64,000 nt of DNA from Closterium sp. Naga37s-1 (GCA_947471745.1 CANJKZ010000431.1:620001-684000); one strand, 5' to 3'; positions 21,971 through 34,913 are shown, numbered from the stretch's first letter. The notes: generated by a model from the sequence alone, not told the origin. Numbers and translations: made by a program.

Positions 21971-24900
21971 TCGGCCCCAACTGACGTGCCCCAGCTGGCG
22001 CGCCCCCGGCTGGCTCCTGCTGACGATCCCCTGCCGGCCCCTGCTGTCGCGGCCCCTCCTGGCGCGCCTCTGCCGGTCCCTACTGGCGTGCCCCTGCCGG
22101 TCCCTGCTGGCGCGGCCCCTGCAGTCAAGGCCCACCCTACACCTGTCTCTGGTAAGCCGAGCCGCGCCGCCCAGCCGAGCCGCGCCGCCCGGCCGAGCCG
22201 CGCCGCCTAGCCGAGCCGCGCTGCTGTTGCTACTACTGCACTGCTGCTACTGCTGCTACTGCTGCTCCTGCTGCTACTCTTGCTACTGCTCCTACTGCTG
22301 CTATGGCTAGTCCTAAAGTTCTCACCTTTGACTCTGAGGGACATGCACTTGACTTTGACGTATGGGTAGATGACCTACAGCTCTTTCTTCAGTGTGATTC
22401 TAGGGATGGGGTATCCCTTTTCGATCACACGTCCGGTGTTTCCACTGCTCCTGCTGCCACTGCTGACAGTACTGTTCGCTCGCAGTGGACCACTCGTGAC
22501 GCTGTTGCTCGTCTAGCTGTTCGTAGTCACCTGCCGCCTGCTGAGCGCGCGCACTTTGGCCAGTACAAGACTGCTCAGTCTTTGTACGACGCTGTAGTTG
22601 CACGCTACTCCTCCCCTGCCACTGCTGCCCTCAGCCGCCTCATGCTACCATACCTGTTCCCTGACCTTGCTGCCTTTGCCACTGTCGCTGACCTAGTTGC
22701 TCACCTTCGCACTAGTGACGCCCGCTACCGCGCTGCCCTTCCCACTGAGTTCTGTGCCAAGAACCCCCCCCCCCATGTACATCACCCTTTACTACCTAGT
22801 CACCCGCCTCTCTGACTCTCTCTCTTCAGTCATGGACCACTTTCTCTCCCTTTGCCCCACCGAGCTGACTGTCGACCTGCTAGAGGAGCGCCTTGCTGCA
22901 GCTGAGAAGAGTATATTAGCTGTAGGTGCTTCTCGCGGCGACCGTCGCACCCCTTTCTTTGAGGGGTGTTCCCTTGTCCCCCTTCTCCCCTCTGTTGCTT
23001 CTGCTGCTGCTGTCGACCTCGTTGGCACTGAGGAGGTCGGCGCTGCGTCTGCCTCTAGTGGGAGACGCCGCACCAGCAAGGGCAAGGGGAGCAAGGGTGG
23101 TGGAGGGGGCGGCGGGGGAAGCAGTGGAGGAGGTGGAGGCGGCGGAGGAGGTGGAGGTGGTGGTGGGGGTGGTACCGGGAGTGGGGGCGTCAGTGGCAGC
23201 GGTGGAGGTCGTGGCGGCGGTGGCGGAGGAGGTGGAGGCAGCGGCAACGGTGGTGGAGGTAGCGGAGGAGGTGGTGCTGGTCGAGGTGCAGCCGCGCAGC
23301 GTGGAGGCTTTGGTGGCGGCCAGCGCCAGCAGCAGCTGCGCACCCGTGAGACCCCGTCGGTTCAGCAGCTTCGTGAGTGGTACGCTGGGCGTGGGAGGTC
23401 TGGGGGTGCAGGTCCCTGCACTTACGTTCTTCGCACCGGCACTCGTAGTGGGGAGGTGTGTGGGCTCCCACACACCACGCAGCGCTGCTTCGGTCGCTTG
23501 ACTTACGCTTGGCGTACCCAGTTTCCTGACGCCGCTGAGCTTCCTCGTTGGCATGATCTGCTTCTGCAGAATGTGCCTATCTTTGATCTAAACTTTGATG
23601 CTATCCTTGCTGCCATGTATGCTCTTGCTGATAGTGCTGAGGGTGACTATTACCTGAGTGTCCCGCCCGACCCGGGCATTGCGGCTGCTGCTCTAGGTGC
23701 TAGTGCGTCTGCTGCTCCAGGTACTAGTGCGTCTGCTGCTCCAGGTGCTGGTGCGTTTGCTCTCTCTGGTACAGCACCTACTGAGTCCTTGCACACTTTC
23801 ACAATTGACTCTGGTGCTTCGCGCTCTTTCTTTAGAGACAGCACCACGCTCACGCCGCTCAGTCGGCCTGTTGCGGTCTCCCTTGCTGACCCCTCCGGGG
23901 GCCCAGTCCTTGCACACTCCTCCACGGTTCTACCGTGTCCTGCGGCCCCGTCGGGCTTGCTGTCGGGACTCCACCTCCCCTCGTTCTCTACGAACTTGGT
24001 GAGTGGAGCTGACCTCCAGGACGCGTGGGTTGACCAGTTCACCCCTGGAGGTCAGCGTGTGACCCACTGCACTTGCTCTCGGACGGGCCGCCACCTGGCC
24101 ACGTTCACCCGACGGCCAGGGTCGAGTCTGTACACACTGACTACTGCGCCTCCTCCGGTCCCTGCGTCTGGTCAGGTAGCTGCGTCCAGTCAAGTGTTTG
24201 CTGCCGCGTCCAGGTCTAGTCCTGCGTCTGCCCCCTGCTCGTGTCGTCCTCTGGCGCACGAGACTCTCCTTTGGCACCACCGCCTTGGTCACCCCTCCCT
24301 CCCTCGTCTTCGAGGTATGGCCTCCCGTGCTCTTGTCTCTGGACTCCCCAGGTCCCTCCCTCCCCTTTCTCCGGGGCCTGCCCCCACCTGTGTTCCTTGT
24401 GTTGAGGGCCGGCAGCGCGCCGCTCCTCACTCCTCCTCGTTTCCTCCGACTGAGGCTCCTCTGCAGACTCTTCACATGGACGTGTGGGGCCCAGCCCGCG
24501 TCCGTGGACAGGGTCACGAGCGTTACTTCCTGCTGGTCGTTGACGACTACTCGCGTTACACCACAGTCTTCCCCTTGCGCAGCAAGGGTGAGGTCACTGA
24601 GGTGTTGATCGACTGGATCCGCGGTGCTCGTCGCCAGCTTAGTGAGAGTTTCGGCTCAGACCTTCCTGTTCTGCGTCTGCACTCAGACAGACGTGGTGAG
24701 TTTTCCTCCGACCTCCTGAGAGCCTTCTGTCGTTCTGAGGGCATCCGCCAGACGTTCACGCTTCCGGCCTCCCCACAGAAAAATGGGATTGCTGAGCGCC
24801 GCATTGGCATGGTCATGGACGTCGCTCGTACGTCCATGATCCATGCGGCTGCTCCCCATTTTCTGTGGCCGTTCGCGGTTCAGTACGCTGCGCATCAGAT

Positions 24901-27900
24901 CAACCTTCAGCCTCGTGTCTCCTTGCCGGAGACCACACCCACTCTGCGGTGGACGGGGAAGGTTGGCGATGCATCTGCGTTCCGTGTCTGGGGATCTCGA
25001 GCTTTTGTCCTCGATACTACAGCGGACAAGCTGTCCTCCCGTGCCGTTCCCTGTGTCTTCCTTGGCTTCCCTCCTGACGCACCCGGGTGGCAGTTCTACC
25101 ACCCCACCTCGCGTCGTGTACTGTCCTCTCAGGACGTCACGTTTGACGAGTCGGTGCCGTACTACCGTCTTTTTCCCTACCGCACTGCCTCTCCCCCCCC
25201 CCCGCCGCTCTTCCTCGCACCAGGTACTCCCCCGGTAGACCCCCTCCCCCCCCAGGGTCCTGCCCCCTCAGGTGTGTCACAGGTAGACCCTGCCGAGCCG
25301 GTCGAGGTAGCTGTCGACTCAGGTGCTAATAGGGGTGCTGAGCCTGCGGGTGCGGGGACTGGGGGTGCTGAGACTGGGGGTGCTGAGTCTGGGGGTGCTA
25401 AGTCTGGGCGTGCTGAGCCTGGGGGTGCTGAGCCTGGACGTGTGGAGCCTGAGGGTGCTGTGTCTGGAGGTGCTGAGCCTGCGCGTGCTGCGTCTGGAGG
25501 TGCTCTCGGTGTCCCGCCGCGGCGGGAGCCTCTCTCTCCACAGCAGCTTCGTGAGTGGTACTCTCGGCGCTGTCGGGGTGCTGCTGGAGCTCTTGGAGGT
25601 CCTGCTGGGGCTTCTGGAGGTGCTGCTGGGGCTTCTGGAGGTGCTGCTGGTGCTTCTGGTGGTGCTGCTGGAGCTGGAGGTACTGCTGGAGTTTCTGGAG
25701 GTGCTGCTGGTGCTGGTGCTGCTGGAGGTGTTGCTGGTGCTGGGGGTGCTGCTGGGGCTTCTGGAGGTGCTACTGGTCCTGGTACTGCTGGAGGTGCTGC
25801 TGGTGTTGGAGGTGCTGCTGGTGCTGGTGCTGCTGGAGGTGCTGTTGGTGCTGGAGGTGCAACTGGAGGTGCTGCTGGTGCTGGAGGTGCTGCTGGAGCG
25901 TCTGGAGGTGCTGCTGGTGCTGGTGCTGCTGGAGGTGCTGCTGATGCTGGAGGTGCTACTGGAGGTGCTGCTGGTGCTGGAGGTGCTGCTGGAGCTTCTG
26001 GAGGTGCTGCTGGTGCTAGTGCTGCTGGAGGTGCTGCTGGTGCTGATGGGACTGGAGACCCTAGGGCTGAGGGTACCGGTTCTGTCTCTGCTATTTCTGG
26101 AGGCGCTGTGCGGCCGCGGCCGTACTACGTTCCGCTTCTTCAGCAGGTTCTTGGCTCCCCGCCTTCTCCTGGTCCTCCACCTCCTTCCCTGAGTCCACTG
26201 CCTGTCCCGTCTTTGTCGCAGTTACAGCCGGCCTCTCCGCTGCCTGGTCCTTCTCCTTACTCTGGACGGACTAGATGTCTTACGGAGCGTCGTGAGCCTG
26301 AGTCGCGTCCTGTGTCGCCTGTGTCTTGTTCTACGTCGCCTGTCCGTTCTGTTCGCGCTGGTCGTGTTTCGCGTCCGCGTTCTCCTCCTGTCCCTGGCAC
26401 CCACTCTATGACTATGCGTCCTTCTACTGCTCCACAGCGTGTCCCTCTGCCGTCTCCTCCTGCGTCCTCTCTTCCTGACGGTCCGGACCCGGAGTCTGAC
26501 TCCCTTCGTGCTGCTAGTCCTACTGTCACGCGCTTTCTGGCCACTGCTGTCACTGACCCTCTGTTTGAGTCCTCTGCTGCGTCTGCTCTTGTTGCTGAGC
26601 TTGTTGACTTTGCTGCCGCCTGTCGCCTAGACTACGCCACTAGACTTGTTGCTGAGTCTGCGTCTGTGTCTGTCTGTCCTCCGTCCGTCGGAGGTGAGTG
26701 TGCTCTTGGCACGGACGTTCTTGAGGACAGACAGGAGGAGTTTGAGTGCTTTGCTGCTTCTGTACCTCATCTCGTGTCCATGCTGCTGACCCCTGAGGGA
26801 GACCCGGATGCACTAGACATCCCGACCCCGCGCTCTTACGCAGAGGCGATAGAGGGTCCCTACTCCTCTCAGTGGCAGGCAGCCATGGATGCAGAGATGG
26901 TTTCCTGGAAGTCCACAGGCACCTACGTAGACGAGGTTCCCCCACCTGGGGCGAACATCGTCAGTGGCATGTGGATCTTCAGGGTGAAGCGGCCGCCGGG
27001 TTCTCCGCCTGCCTTCAAGGCGCGTTACGTTGCACGTAGCTTCAGTCAGCGACAGGGAGTTGACTTCTTTCAGACCTTCTCCCCTACCCCGAAGATGACC
27101 ACTCTTCGGGTACTGCTGCACGTTGCTGCTCAGTGTGACTACGAGCTCCACTCGCTTGACTTCAGCACAGCCTTCCTGCAGGGCAGCCTGCACGAGGAGA
27201 TCTGGCTGCGCCGCCCACCTGGCTTCACTGGGTCGTTTCCTGCTGGTATCCAGTGGAGCCTCCGGCGGCCGGTCTCCGCCAGGCACCCCGTGAGTGGCAC
27301 GACACACTCAGAACGACTCTTGCTTCTCTTGGTTTTGCTCCTTCCACTGCTGACCCTTCTCTGTTTCTACGCACTGACACTACTCTACCGCCGTTCTACG
27401 TTCTAGTGTACGTAGACGACCTCGTCTTTGCTACTGCTGACACTGAGGCACTCGCCCACGTGAAGTCCGAGCTGCAGAAGAGACACACGTGCACATATGT
27501 GGGTGAACTGACAAGCTATCTTGGCTTGCGGATCACCCGGGACAGAGCACAGCGCACCATTAACTTGACTCAGTCACACATGGTGCAGCAGGTCCTTCAG
27601 CGCTTCGGCTTCACGTACTCCTCGCCACAGTCCACTCCTCTGCCTACCGGTCAATCGCTCTCAGCTCCACCTTCGGACGAGTCCGTAGAGCCGAGTGGCC
27701 CGTATCCAGAGCTTGTGGGCTGCCTCATATACCTGATGACTTGCACACGACCTGACCTCGCATACCCTCTCAGCCTTCTGGCTCGCTACGTGGCTCCCGG
27801 CAGGCACCGAAAGGTGCACTGGGATGCTGCGAAGAGGGTGTTGCGATACTTGTGCAGTACATCGGGCATGGGGCTCGTGCTTGGAGGACGGGCTCGAGTT

Positions 27901-28621
27901 GTCCTCACTGGTCACGCTGACGCCTCCTGGGTTGACGACTTGGCTACGCAGCGGTCGTCACAGGGTTACACCTTCAGTCTTGGCTCCGGTTCTGTCTCTT
28001 GGCGGTCTACACGCTCTTCTTCTGTTCTCAGCTCCAGTTGTGAGACTGAGATCTACGCTGGGGCCATGGCTGCACAGGAGCTACGCTGGCTCACCTACCT
28101 GCTGACCGACTTGGGAGAGGCGCCTCGTTCTCCTCCAGTTCTGTACGTCAACAACAAGGCCATGCTGGCCTTGTGTCAGGAGCACAGACTGGAGCACAGA
28201 ACGAAGCACATTGCTCTGCGCTACTTCCTTGCTCAAGGGTTGCAGCAGCGTGGCCAGCTTCGTCTTGCTTACGTGGCCTCTCAGGCCAACACTGCTGATG
28301 TTTTCACCAAGGCACTCCAGCCTTGTGATCATCAGCGTTTCTGTACTGTGTTAGGCCTTGTACCTACTGTGCCTCACTTGCTGACTTCTTGACTCTGCTT
28401 GTACTGTACTCTATATACATATACCTGCATGCTTATACTTGCTAGGTTGTGTTCACTGTATTGTTTGCTTTCCTTTATATAACTCTGCATGTGAACTGGC
28501 CTTGCGGCCCTTTGCTTGTGCTCAGACTGCGTGGTGACTTTGTGATCCACCCTGAGCTTGCTTTGTCTTTCTTGACTGGCCTTGTGACCTCTTGCTCTCC
28601 CCCACTTTGCCTATGGGGGTG

Positions 28622-28753
28622 TGTCAAACTTATATATGCTATAGTCTGTTTAGGCTGTAGTGGGGAAGTTCTTAGAGGGTACAACACTTTTGTGTTTCAT
28701 ACTTGTACCCACCTGCTGCCTAGTTCATTCATTCCTCTCTCATGATTCTCACA
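28622..28753 (+). repeat. 3' LTR of Copia C
   Basis: Matches 21266-21397 except at about two sites; followed by GATGT. Confidence 0.93.
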
Positions 28754-30082
28754 GATGTCGCTGTACACTTTCTCAAGTGGTGCGTAAGCTGGTGCGCTGG
28801 GGTTGTGGTGAGAAGCGAATGGCCGATGTGGTAAGTCGGCTTCGGGGCAGGTAAAGCACGTTCCACGAGCTCGTCAAAGTTCGCTTCCATCGGTTAGGAG
28901 CAGTGAATCTTTGTCGAGTACTCCTGCTCTGATTGTGTTGTTTAACACCGTGTTGCTTGGATGTCCCATTCGTGCGTGCCAGATGTCTTCGCTAGCTCGA
29001 TGTCCGGGTGAGCGACGGTACAAGTCGGAGTTGGAGTAGAAGCTTGCGGTGAAGTTTGCGCTTTGATGTACTTCTCGTGGTGTTGGGTTAAGCTGCTGCG
29101 CAGGAGTCGGTGGAGTGTCGTCGATTGGAGCCGATGCAGTTGAAGGACCAGCGATTGGTGTCGATGTTGTCGTTGCTGCTGCCGTTGTTTCTGCTGCTGC
29201 CGATGTTGTCTCTGCTGCTGCCGGTGTTGGTTCTGCTGCTTCCGAGTGTTGAATTGTTGCTAATGCTCTTGTTCGTTCGGCCTCAGGGATGGTGTGCGAG
29301 TACCAGAAGCCTTCTGGACTGAAGTCGGGGTCGAGATCCGGTGGATGTGTCCAGGAGGTGAAAGTGACAATCCAGTCGCTGTCAGCGGTGCCAAGATCTG
29401 GGACGAAGTCGAGGACGAAGACGTTGTTTTTCAGGACCGCCTTCCCGATGTAGAGACCGCCCTTCCCGTGGTATAACTTGAACTCCTGAGTGGTGCTATC
29501 TGCTTCAAGGTGTATGCCTTCCGCCATCAGTTGACTGACGCTCAGTAGGTTGTAACCGAGCCCTTCTGCTATTAAAACCTTCGACATCTGCAGTATGACG
29601 TTTGTCTCTCGTGACTGAAGTTGCACTACGCCTTGTCGTCGTGTGCGCAGGTTCTGATTGTTGGCGACGGTGATGACGACCTCGCGTTGAAGTTCGTGTT
29701 CGCATTGAACAAAACGTCCTGAAGAGCACATGTGTTGTCCGCAGCAACTGTCCAAGAACCAGGTATCCTTCCCAGACGGTTCGCTTTGGGCGATGGCTGC
29801 GTACGTTGGGTTCGGTTGCAGCGATTCTCGACGTGGAGTCCTTTCGTCGAGTTGTTCTTCTGGTGAGTAGTGCGGCGGCGATTCAGTGATGCAGGAGTCG
29901 TTCAATCTTGCCATGCAGCTGACGATGTCCCTTGTTCCTTGTGCAGGTTGTCTCGTCGACGTTGTTGACGTTTGAACTTGAGTGGTGGAATTTGCTTGCG
30001 TTGAGGCTACTTGACTGCTTGAAGGTCGAAGCTGCCGCTGCGTTGGTACTGACTGTTGTCGGTTAGGGCAGTGTGTGCGGGG

Positions 30083-30428
30083 TGTCAGAGGTCCACTGGT
30101 GATCCCCGATTGATCCTAGGGAAGGGTTACGGGCATGTTGGCCTGGGGGGTTATGGGCGCACTGACCCGCTACTTAAAAAGCCCTTTTATCCCAATGGTC
30201 TAGTGGTTGGGATTCTGACATGGTATCAGAGCGAAGGTCTCGGGTTCGAATCCCAGTGTGTGCACTTCGGGCATCCCAGTGCAAGGGGGGTGTCAGAGGT
30301 CCACTGGTGATCCCCGATTGATCCTAGGGAAGGGTTACGTGCACGTTGGCCTGGTGGGTTATGGGCGCACTGACCCGCTACTTAACAAGCCCTTTTATCC
30401 CAATGGTCTAGTGGTTGGGATTCTGACA
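30083..30428 (+). mobile_element. TRIM miniature LTR element, copy 2 (in Copia A gag)
   Basis: LTRs at 30083-30220 and 30291-30428 (138 bp each) are bounded by target duplication CGGGG (30078-30082, 30429-30433). The 70-bp interior begins with TGGTATCAGAGC (initiator-tRNA-Met primer site) and ends in a GCAAGGGGGG polypurine tract. An A-box-like TGGTCTAGTGG near the LTR 3' end and a B-box GGTTCGAATCC just after the primer site are spaced as in a tRNA gene. It interrupts the gag zinc-knuckle region of Copia A. No protein is encoded, so it would need proteins from another element. Confidence 0.88.
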
Positions 30429-33400
30429 CGGGGATGACCTGACGTCTTGCAGAGATGACAAAACGGAGGTACGGGTTGTTGACCTTGGTACTTGTTTTGC
30501 CGATGGTTGTTGTTGTTGTAGCGCCGTTGAGTGTGGAAAGCGAACTCAGACACTGACGTCTTCTTGTTGTGTTTTTCTTCTTGTAGGTCCATGTCTTGCT
30601 ATTCGGCGTGAATTTCAGCGCACAATGCTGCTTCGGAGATCTTCCCGTGAGCTCGGAGTATGGCGCGAGTGGAGCGCCAATGAGGACCAAGACCGCCAAT
30701 GACGACTGTGACGAAGGCGTCTTCTGATATCGACCCTCCGCATCGAAGGAGTTTGTCGCGCAATTCGCGACAGCGGCTGATATACGCCATCCCTTTTTTC
30801 GCCCGGTTTCATTTCCACTGTTGTCAGTTGTGCCATTAACCGACTCTGATTGACGCTGTCTGTTGCCTGATACAGGTTCTTAAGGTGGTTGTACGCGAGC
30901 TCGGCGGAGTTTCCGTATCCTCGGTAAGACCGAATGTTCTGCTGCTGGTTCGGTGTGACGTTGCGCAGTAGGATTGTATATGCCATCATAGATTGATACG
31001 TATACTGCTGTTTGTCGTATTGCGTGCCGTTTGTTGGATATGGCAGGGACCCATCGAAGAAGCCAAGAATCTGCGCGCCTTCCATCATCAGTTCGAATTC
31101 GAATGACCATGTAAAGAAGTCCTTTCCGTCAAATGGTCTTGACGTCTGTAGTTTTAAAACGTGCGCAAACTGCGACTGAACTTGAAGTGCATCTAGTGTC
31201 TTCTCTTGCTCAGGTGAAGGCTGCTGGCGTGGCATTGTCGCTGCACCAATGGCCCAACCGCTTGAACATCCTATCTGAGACTCCGATGCCTGCCGCCGTC
31301 GTTGCTGCTCCTTTGCGGAAGGAGTGCGTGCCAAGGTGGTTGGCGTTGAGGCCAACCTTTTTGAATGCTTCCAAGCACCAATAGCGAACAGTTGGGTACG
31401 AAGGCGCGTGGTCGTGCGGAGTTGCTTTGGAGTCACGTGTGAACACCTGTATCAGTGGTCCTTTGGTCGAGGCGTCATAGCCGGCAAGCGAGATGAACTG
31501 TCTGGTGATATTTACTGGGCAATATGGTCCGGGTGTAGTCGCGATTGGGACCCATATTCCCTTGCCTTCTTGGTCCGTTTTGGAGTGGGGAATCAATAGC
31601 CACATCGCCGCCTCCTCGAACTGGATGTCTTACCACTGAATTGCGACGAGGTCCGAGAAGCGGAGAAAGCCCGTGTACATGAGCAGTGGGATGAGGCCTT
31701 TCTGGAATACGGAGGGAATGTTGGATGCGATGAACTCGTGTGTCATCTGGTGAACCTGGTGAAGAGACACGGGTTCTTTAGTCTTGTTTGGGCGCGGGGA
31801 GTGGCGCTTGGCGAATTCTCGGACCTGGGAAGTGAAGGGGCCATTCGTGGGACAAGTAAGGCCAGTCATCTTGTGTGCGAATGTGACTGCCGAACAGGTC
31901 AGCATGATGGCGGACAGGGTGGCGTGCTTGTTGAGGGCATATACCAGGTACAGCGCGAGTGTCAAGTCTGTGGCGGGTAGGTAGCTCAGTGATAGCTTGT
32001 TACAGAATGATAGGAATTTTCCCCAGTAGGGGTCGTAGGTGCGGATTGTTGAAGGAGCTCGTACTTGGCTGATTACCGAGAGGAGTTGCTTTTGAAGGTT
32101 GGATAATATATCTGCCATACATGGAATATATATGAGTTACATTGTAAAGTCAATGGACAATGCAATAATCGGGCTATTGGGAAATCCAGTGCCTGAGAAT
32201 GCGGCAGTCTGTGTGCCTGGTTGGAGGCACTGACTCCCGCTTGCGAGGCGAAGGTGGCTAGTAATTCCTATGGCCCATGTTTGAGGGGCCGGTTGCACTA
32301 GGGGCCACCAAGCTGCCCCTGACCACTCAGGGATCACCAGGGTTAGCTTTGCCCGTGTGCGACGCGCGTGATGGAGAGTTGCAGGGACGAGGTGGGGGGG
32401 CGGAAATGCGAAGCCCCGTTCCCCGTGCCAATCCTTGGAGAATGCGTTGATGGCCTCGGCTCGCGGGTGAGGGACTTTAGAGAAGAAACGAGGCAGCAAT
32501 GCGTTCTGTGCATTTGCGAACAGGTCGACGGAGTGAGGCCCCCACCGACGGTCCAAGAGACGAAACCAAGGTTGTTTCAACGTGTAGTCATCGTGGTCTT
32601 GCAGCTTTGAGAGCTCGTCCGCGCAAGTGTTCTGATCTCTGGGAATCCATTCGATGGCTAGTCGCACCGCGTTGTCCGTGCATAGAGTGATGATCTCTTT
32701 GCAAGTGAGCGTGAGCTCATTATTGCGCGAGCCGCCTTTTCGTAGGATGAACATGACCCCTTGGTTGTCCACGCGAACCAACGTGTGGCCGTGTCGAAGA
32801 CGGTCCATGAAGGTGCGTCGCCCAGAGCACGCCTTCCAACTCGCGTCGCGTACTTGAGGTTGGCCACAGGTTGTCGGGCATGCCAGCGCTTGCGTTGCTC
32901 GGTGTTCCGTGAAAAGTAGAGAGGGTGGCACCCCAGCTGTGCGCGCTGGCATCCACCTGGATGATGGCGTCGTAGTGATGCGGATGATGGAATGGTGCAC
33001 CGTTGAAACGGTCGAACTGTTCCACCCAGAAGTGCAGTTCGTGGATGGCCTCAGTTGACAACGACACCTTCGAGTGCCATGAGGGCGCGTTGTTGATAAG
33101 TTGCAATAGCTCGTGGCTGAAGGCTCGCGCGGTTGCGCCCAAAGCGAGGCTCATGGAAGCAAGCATTCCAGTCACTCGAGCGATTTGACGAACGTTCACG
33201 TGGTGACCAGCGCGTCCGGAATCGATGAGACTTGTGATTGTCGCTCGTAACAGGGAGCGCCGTTCTTCTCCGACCGAGAATTTGCCGACTTGTGTGTTCA
33301 ACTCGAGTCCGAGGAAGCGAAGCTCCTGTGTGGGGACCAGACGCGACTTTTTCTCGTTGATTACAATGCCGGCGTCCCTCAGGTCCCTGACGATATGTGC

Positions 33401-34240
33401 GCATGCTGCTCCCGCTTGTTGTGCGGTCTCTGCCAGGATCAGTATATCATCCACATACGGGATAACCCGCCACCCGAGAGATCGCCATCGTCGGGCCAGC
33501 TGTTTGATGACTTGCGTGAAGATGAAAGGGGCCGTGGCCAGACCGAATGGCAGGGATTGGAAGAAGTAGTAGTTGCCTTCGAACTGGAATCCTAAGTACT
33601 TCCAGCAGGTGGGATGGATGTCCACGTGATGATACCCTGACTTGAGATCAACCGATAGCATCCAATCGTTCGGTTGGATCAACTCCGCTACCCGGGCGAG
33701 GCCTTCGTACTTGAATGTCGGAATGCACAAGTGCTCGTTGACCTTCCGCAGGTCGAGGATGAGCTGATATTTTTCTTGTTGTTCGACCACGTTGAGTGGG
33801 CTAATGCATAGTAGTGTTGATCGGTCAGGAGCTTTTGCCGCTGCTCCTGTTCGCAGGAGGTCCTGAATGGCATCGCATGTGAAATCTGAATGCGTCTGGG
33901 CGCCTGCGTGGTTTTTCCTTTCGAAAGGTTTCGGGGGCCCATCCTTCCATGGGAACCAATATCCGTGTGAGATAATAGACAGGATGAGGCTACTATCGCA
34001 CCAGGAGCGCCACCAGTGTAGTGCTTGGTGGAGCCGTCCTCGCATTATAAACACTGTCTTGTCGGTTATCGCGTATTCGTATGTTGAGAGCGTCGTCCCG
34101 ATCCAACGGTTGTCAATTTCTGCATGGGGTTTTCATGCACAATCGGCTATCCCACAACATTAGCGCGTGCATGAGCAGTTGGGTAACAGCGGACCGCGCT
34201 CTTGGGCGTCGTGCCTTTGCACGAGTGCAACCGCGTATGT

Positions 34241-34412
34241 AGATGTGCGTGTGCCTTGTGTTATGTGTGTTGGTGTGTGTGTGCCTATGTGTGTGTGCCT
34301 ATGTGTGTGTGTATGTGTGTGTATGTGCGTGTGGGAGTATGTGTGTGTGTACGGGTGTGTGGGTGGGTGTGCATGTGGGTGCGTATGTGTGTGCATGTGA
34401 GTGTGTGTGTGT

Positions 34413-34474
<62 letters not shown>

Positions 34475-34475
34475 A
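34241..34475. repeat. Compound (TG)n-(CT)n microsatellite
   Basis: Imperfect TGTG/TATGTG repeats pass into about 28 CT dinucleotides. It lies in the non-coding gap between the Gag-like and RT regions of the DIRS-like element. Confidence 0.95.
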
Positions 34476-34630
34476 CTTTATGGGCGTGACATGCCCTTGT
34501 GCTCCGTGAACTGCCTCGAGACCGACCGTCGTGTGGTCTGGCCTTCGTGATGGGTTTGAAAGACTTGCCCCGTGGACACTCGCACGAATCCACGCATGTG
34601 GGCGAGTTGCGGTTGCATGATTCCTACCTT

Positions 34631-34631
<1 letters not shown>

Positions 34632-34674
<43 letters not shown>
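34632..34674 (-). repeat. Poly(T) tract, possible poly(A) tail of a minus-strand retroposed sequence
   Basis: About 43 consecutive T. On the minus strand this is a poly(A) preceded by a non-coding stretch that I cannot assign to a family. Confidence 0.6.
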
Positions 34675-34676
<2 letters not shown>

Positions 34677-34791
34677 ATTGCACGGCTCGGCTTGCACCTA
34701 GTGGGGTGCGGTTCAGGAGCCAAATGTTCTATGCAATGTGGAGCCCGAGAAAAAACAAGAGAGGGAGACAACGCTTTTTCTCTTGCTCTCT

Positions 34792-34817
34792 CGCCCTCTT
34801 CTCTCTCTCTCTCTTTC

Positions 34818-34912
<95 letters not shown>
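34792..34912. repeat. (CT)n microsatellite
   Basis: A CT-dinucleotide tract of more than 45 units, interrupted near its left end by TTTCCC; a short (CTT)n tract follows at about 35084-35105. Confidence 0.95.

Positions 34913-34913
<1 letters not shown>

Larger units (their letters stand above)
21266..28753 (+). mobile_element. Copia element C (young, nested in Copia A integrase)
   Basis: LTRs of 132 bp at 21266-21397 and 28622-28753 differ at about two sites. Target duplication GATGT lies at 21261-21265 and 28754-28758. It is a sister family to B: internal protein domains are nearly the same, but LTRs and leader have diverged. Parts: leader of GGCCCTTCGC-type repeats (21.5-22.0 kb), gag (about 22.3 kb), poly-Gly stretch (23.1-23.3 kb), protease (23.8 kb), integrase (24.5-24.8 kb), Gly/Ala spacer (25.56-26.06 kb), RT (26.9-27.5 kb) and RNase H to 28.39 kb. 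It is broken in about two places. It sits only 198 bp of Copia A sequence away from element B. Confidence 0.93.
10149..31230 (-). mobile_element. Copia element A (Ty1/copia, minus strand), old, broken and repeatedly invaded
   Basis: Parts from 5' to 3' on the minus strand: gag (about 31.2-30.4 and 30.0 kb) with a zinc-knuckle region, protease and GAG-pre-integrase (about 29.9-28.9 kb), integrase in pieces (28.9-28.76, 21.27-21.07, 13.34-12.46 kb), RT with a YVDD box and RNase H (about 12.1-10.5 kb), and a 386-bp 3' LTR. It hosts Copia B and C and two TRIMs. No second matching LTR is visible: the gag end meets a DIRS-type recombinase gene near 31,230, so the 5' LTR is missing. Oldest layer of the stack; several breaks besides the insertions. 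Confidence 0.85.

Noticed and set aside
30196-30260. A true tRNA gene
   Set aside because: A- and B-box motifs are present, but acceptor and anticodon stems do not form and the sequence straddles an LTR and primer site. It is better read as part of the TRIM element.
34241-34912. Ser/Leu, Arg/Glu and Val/Cys repeat proteins in the microsatellites
   Set aside because: Dinucleotide tracts remain open in several frames by chance.
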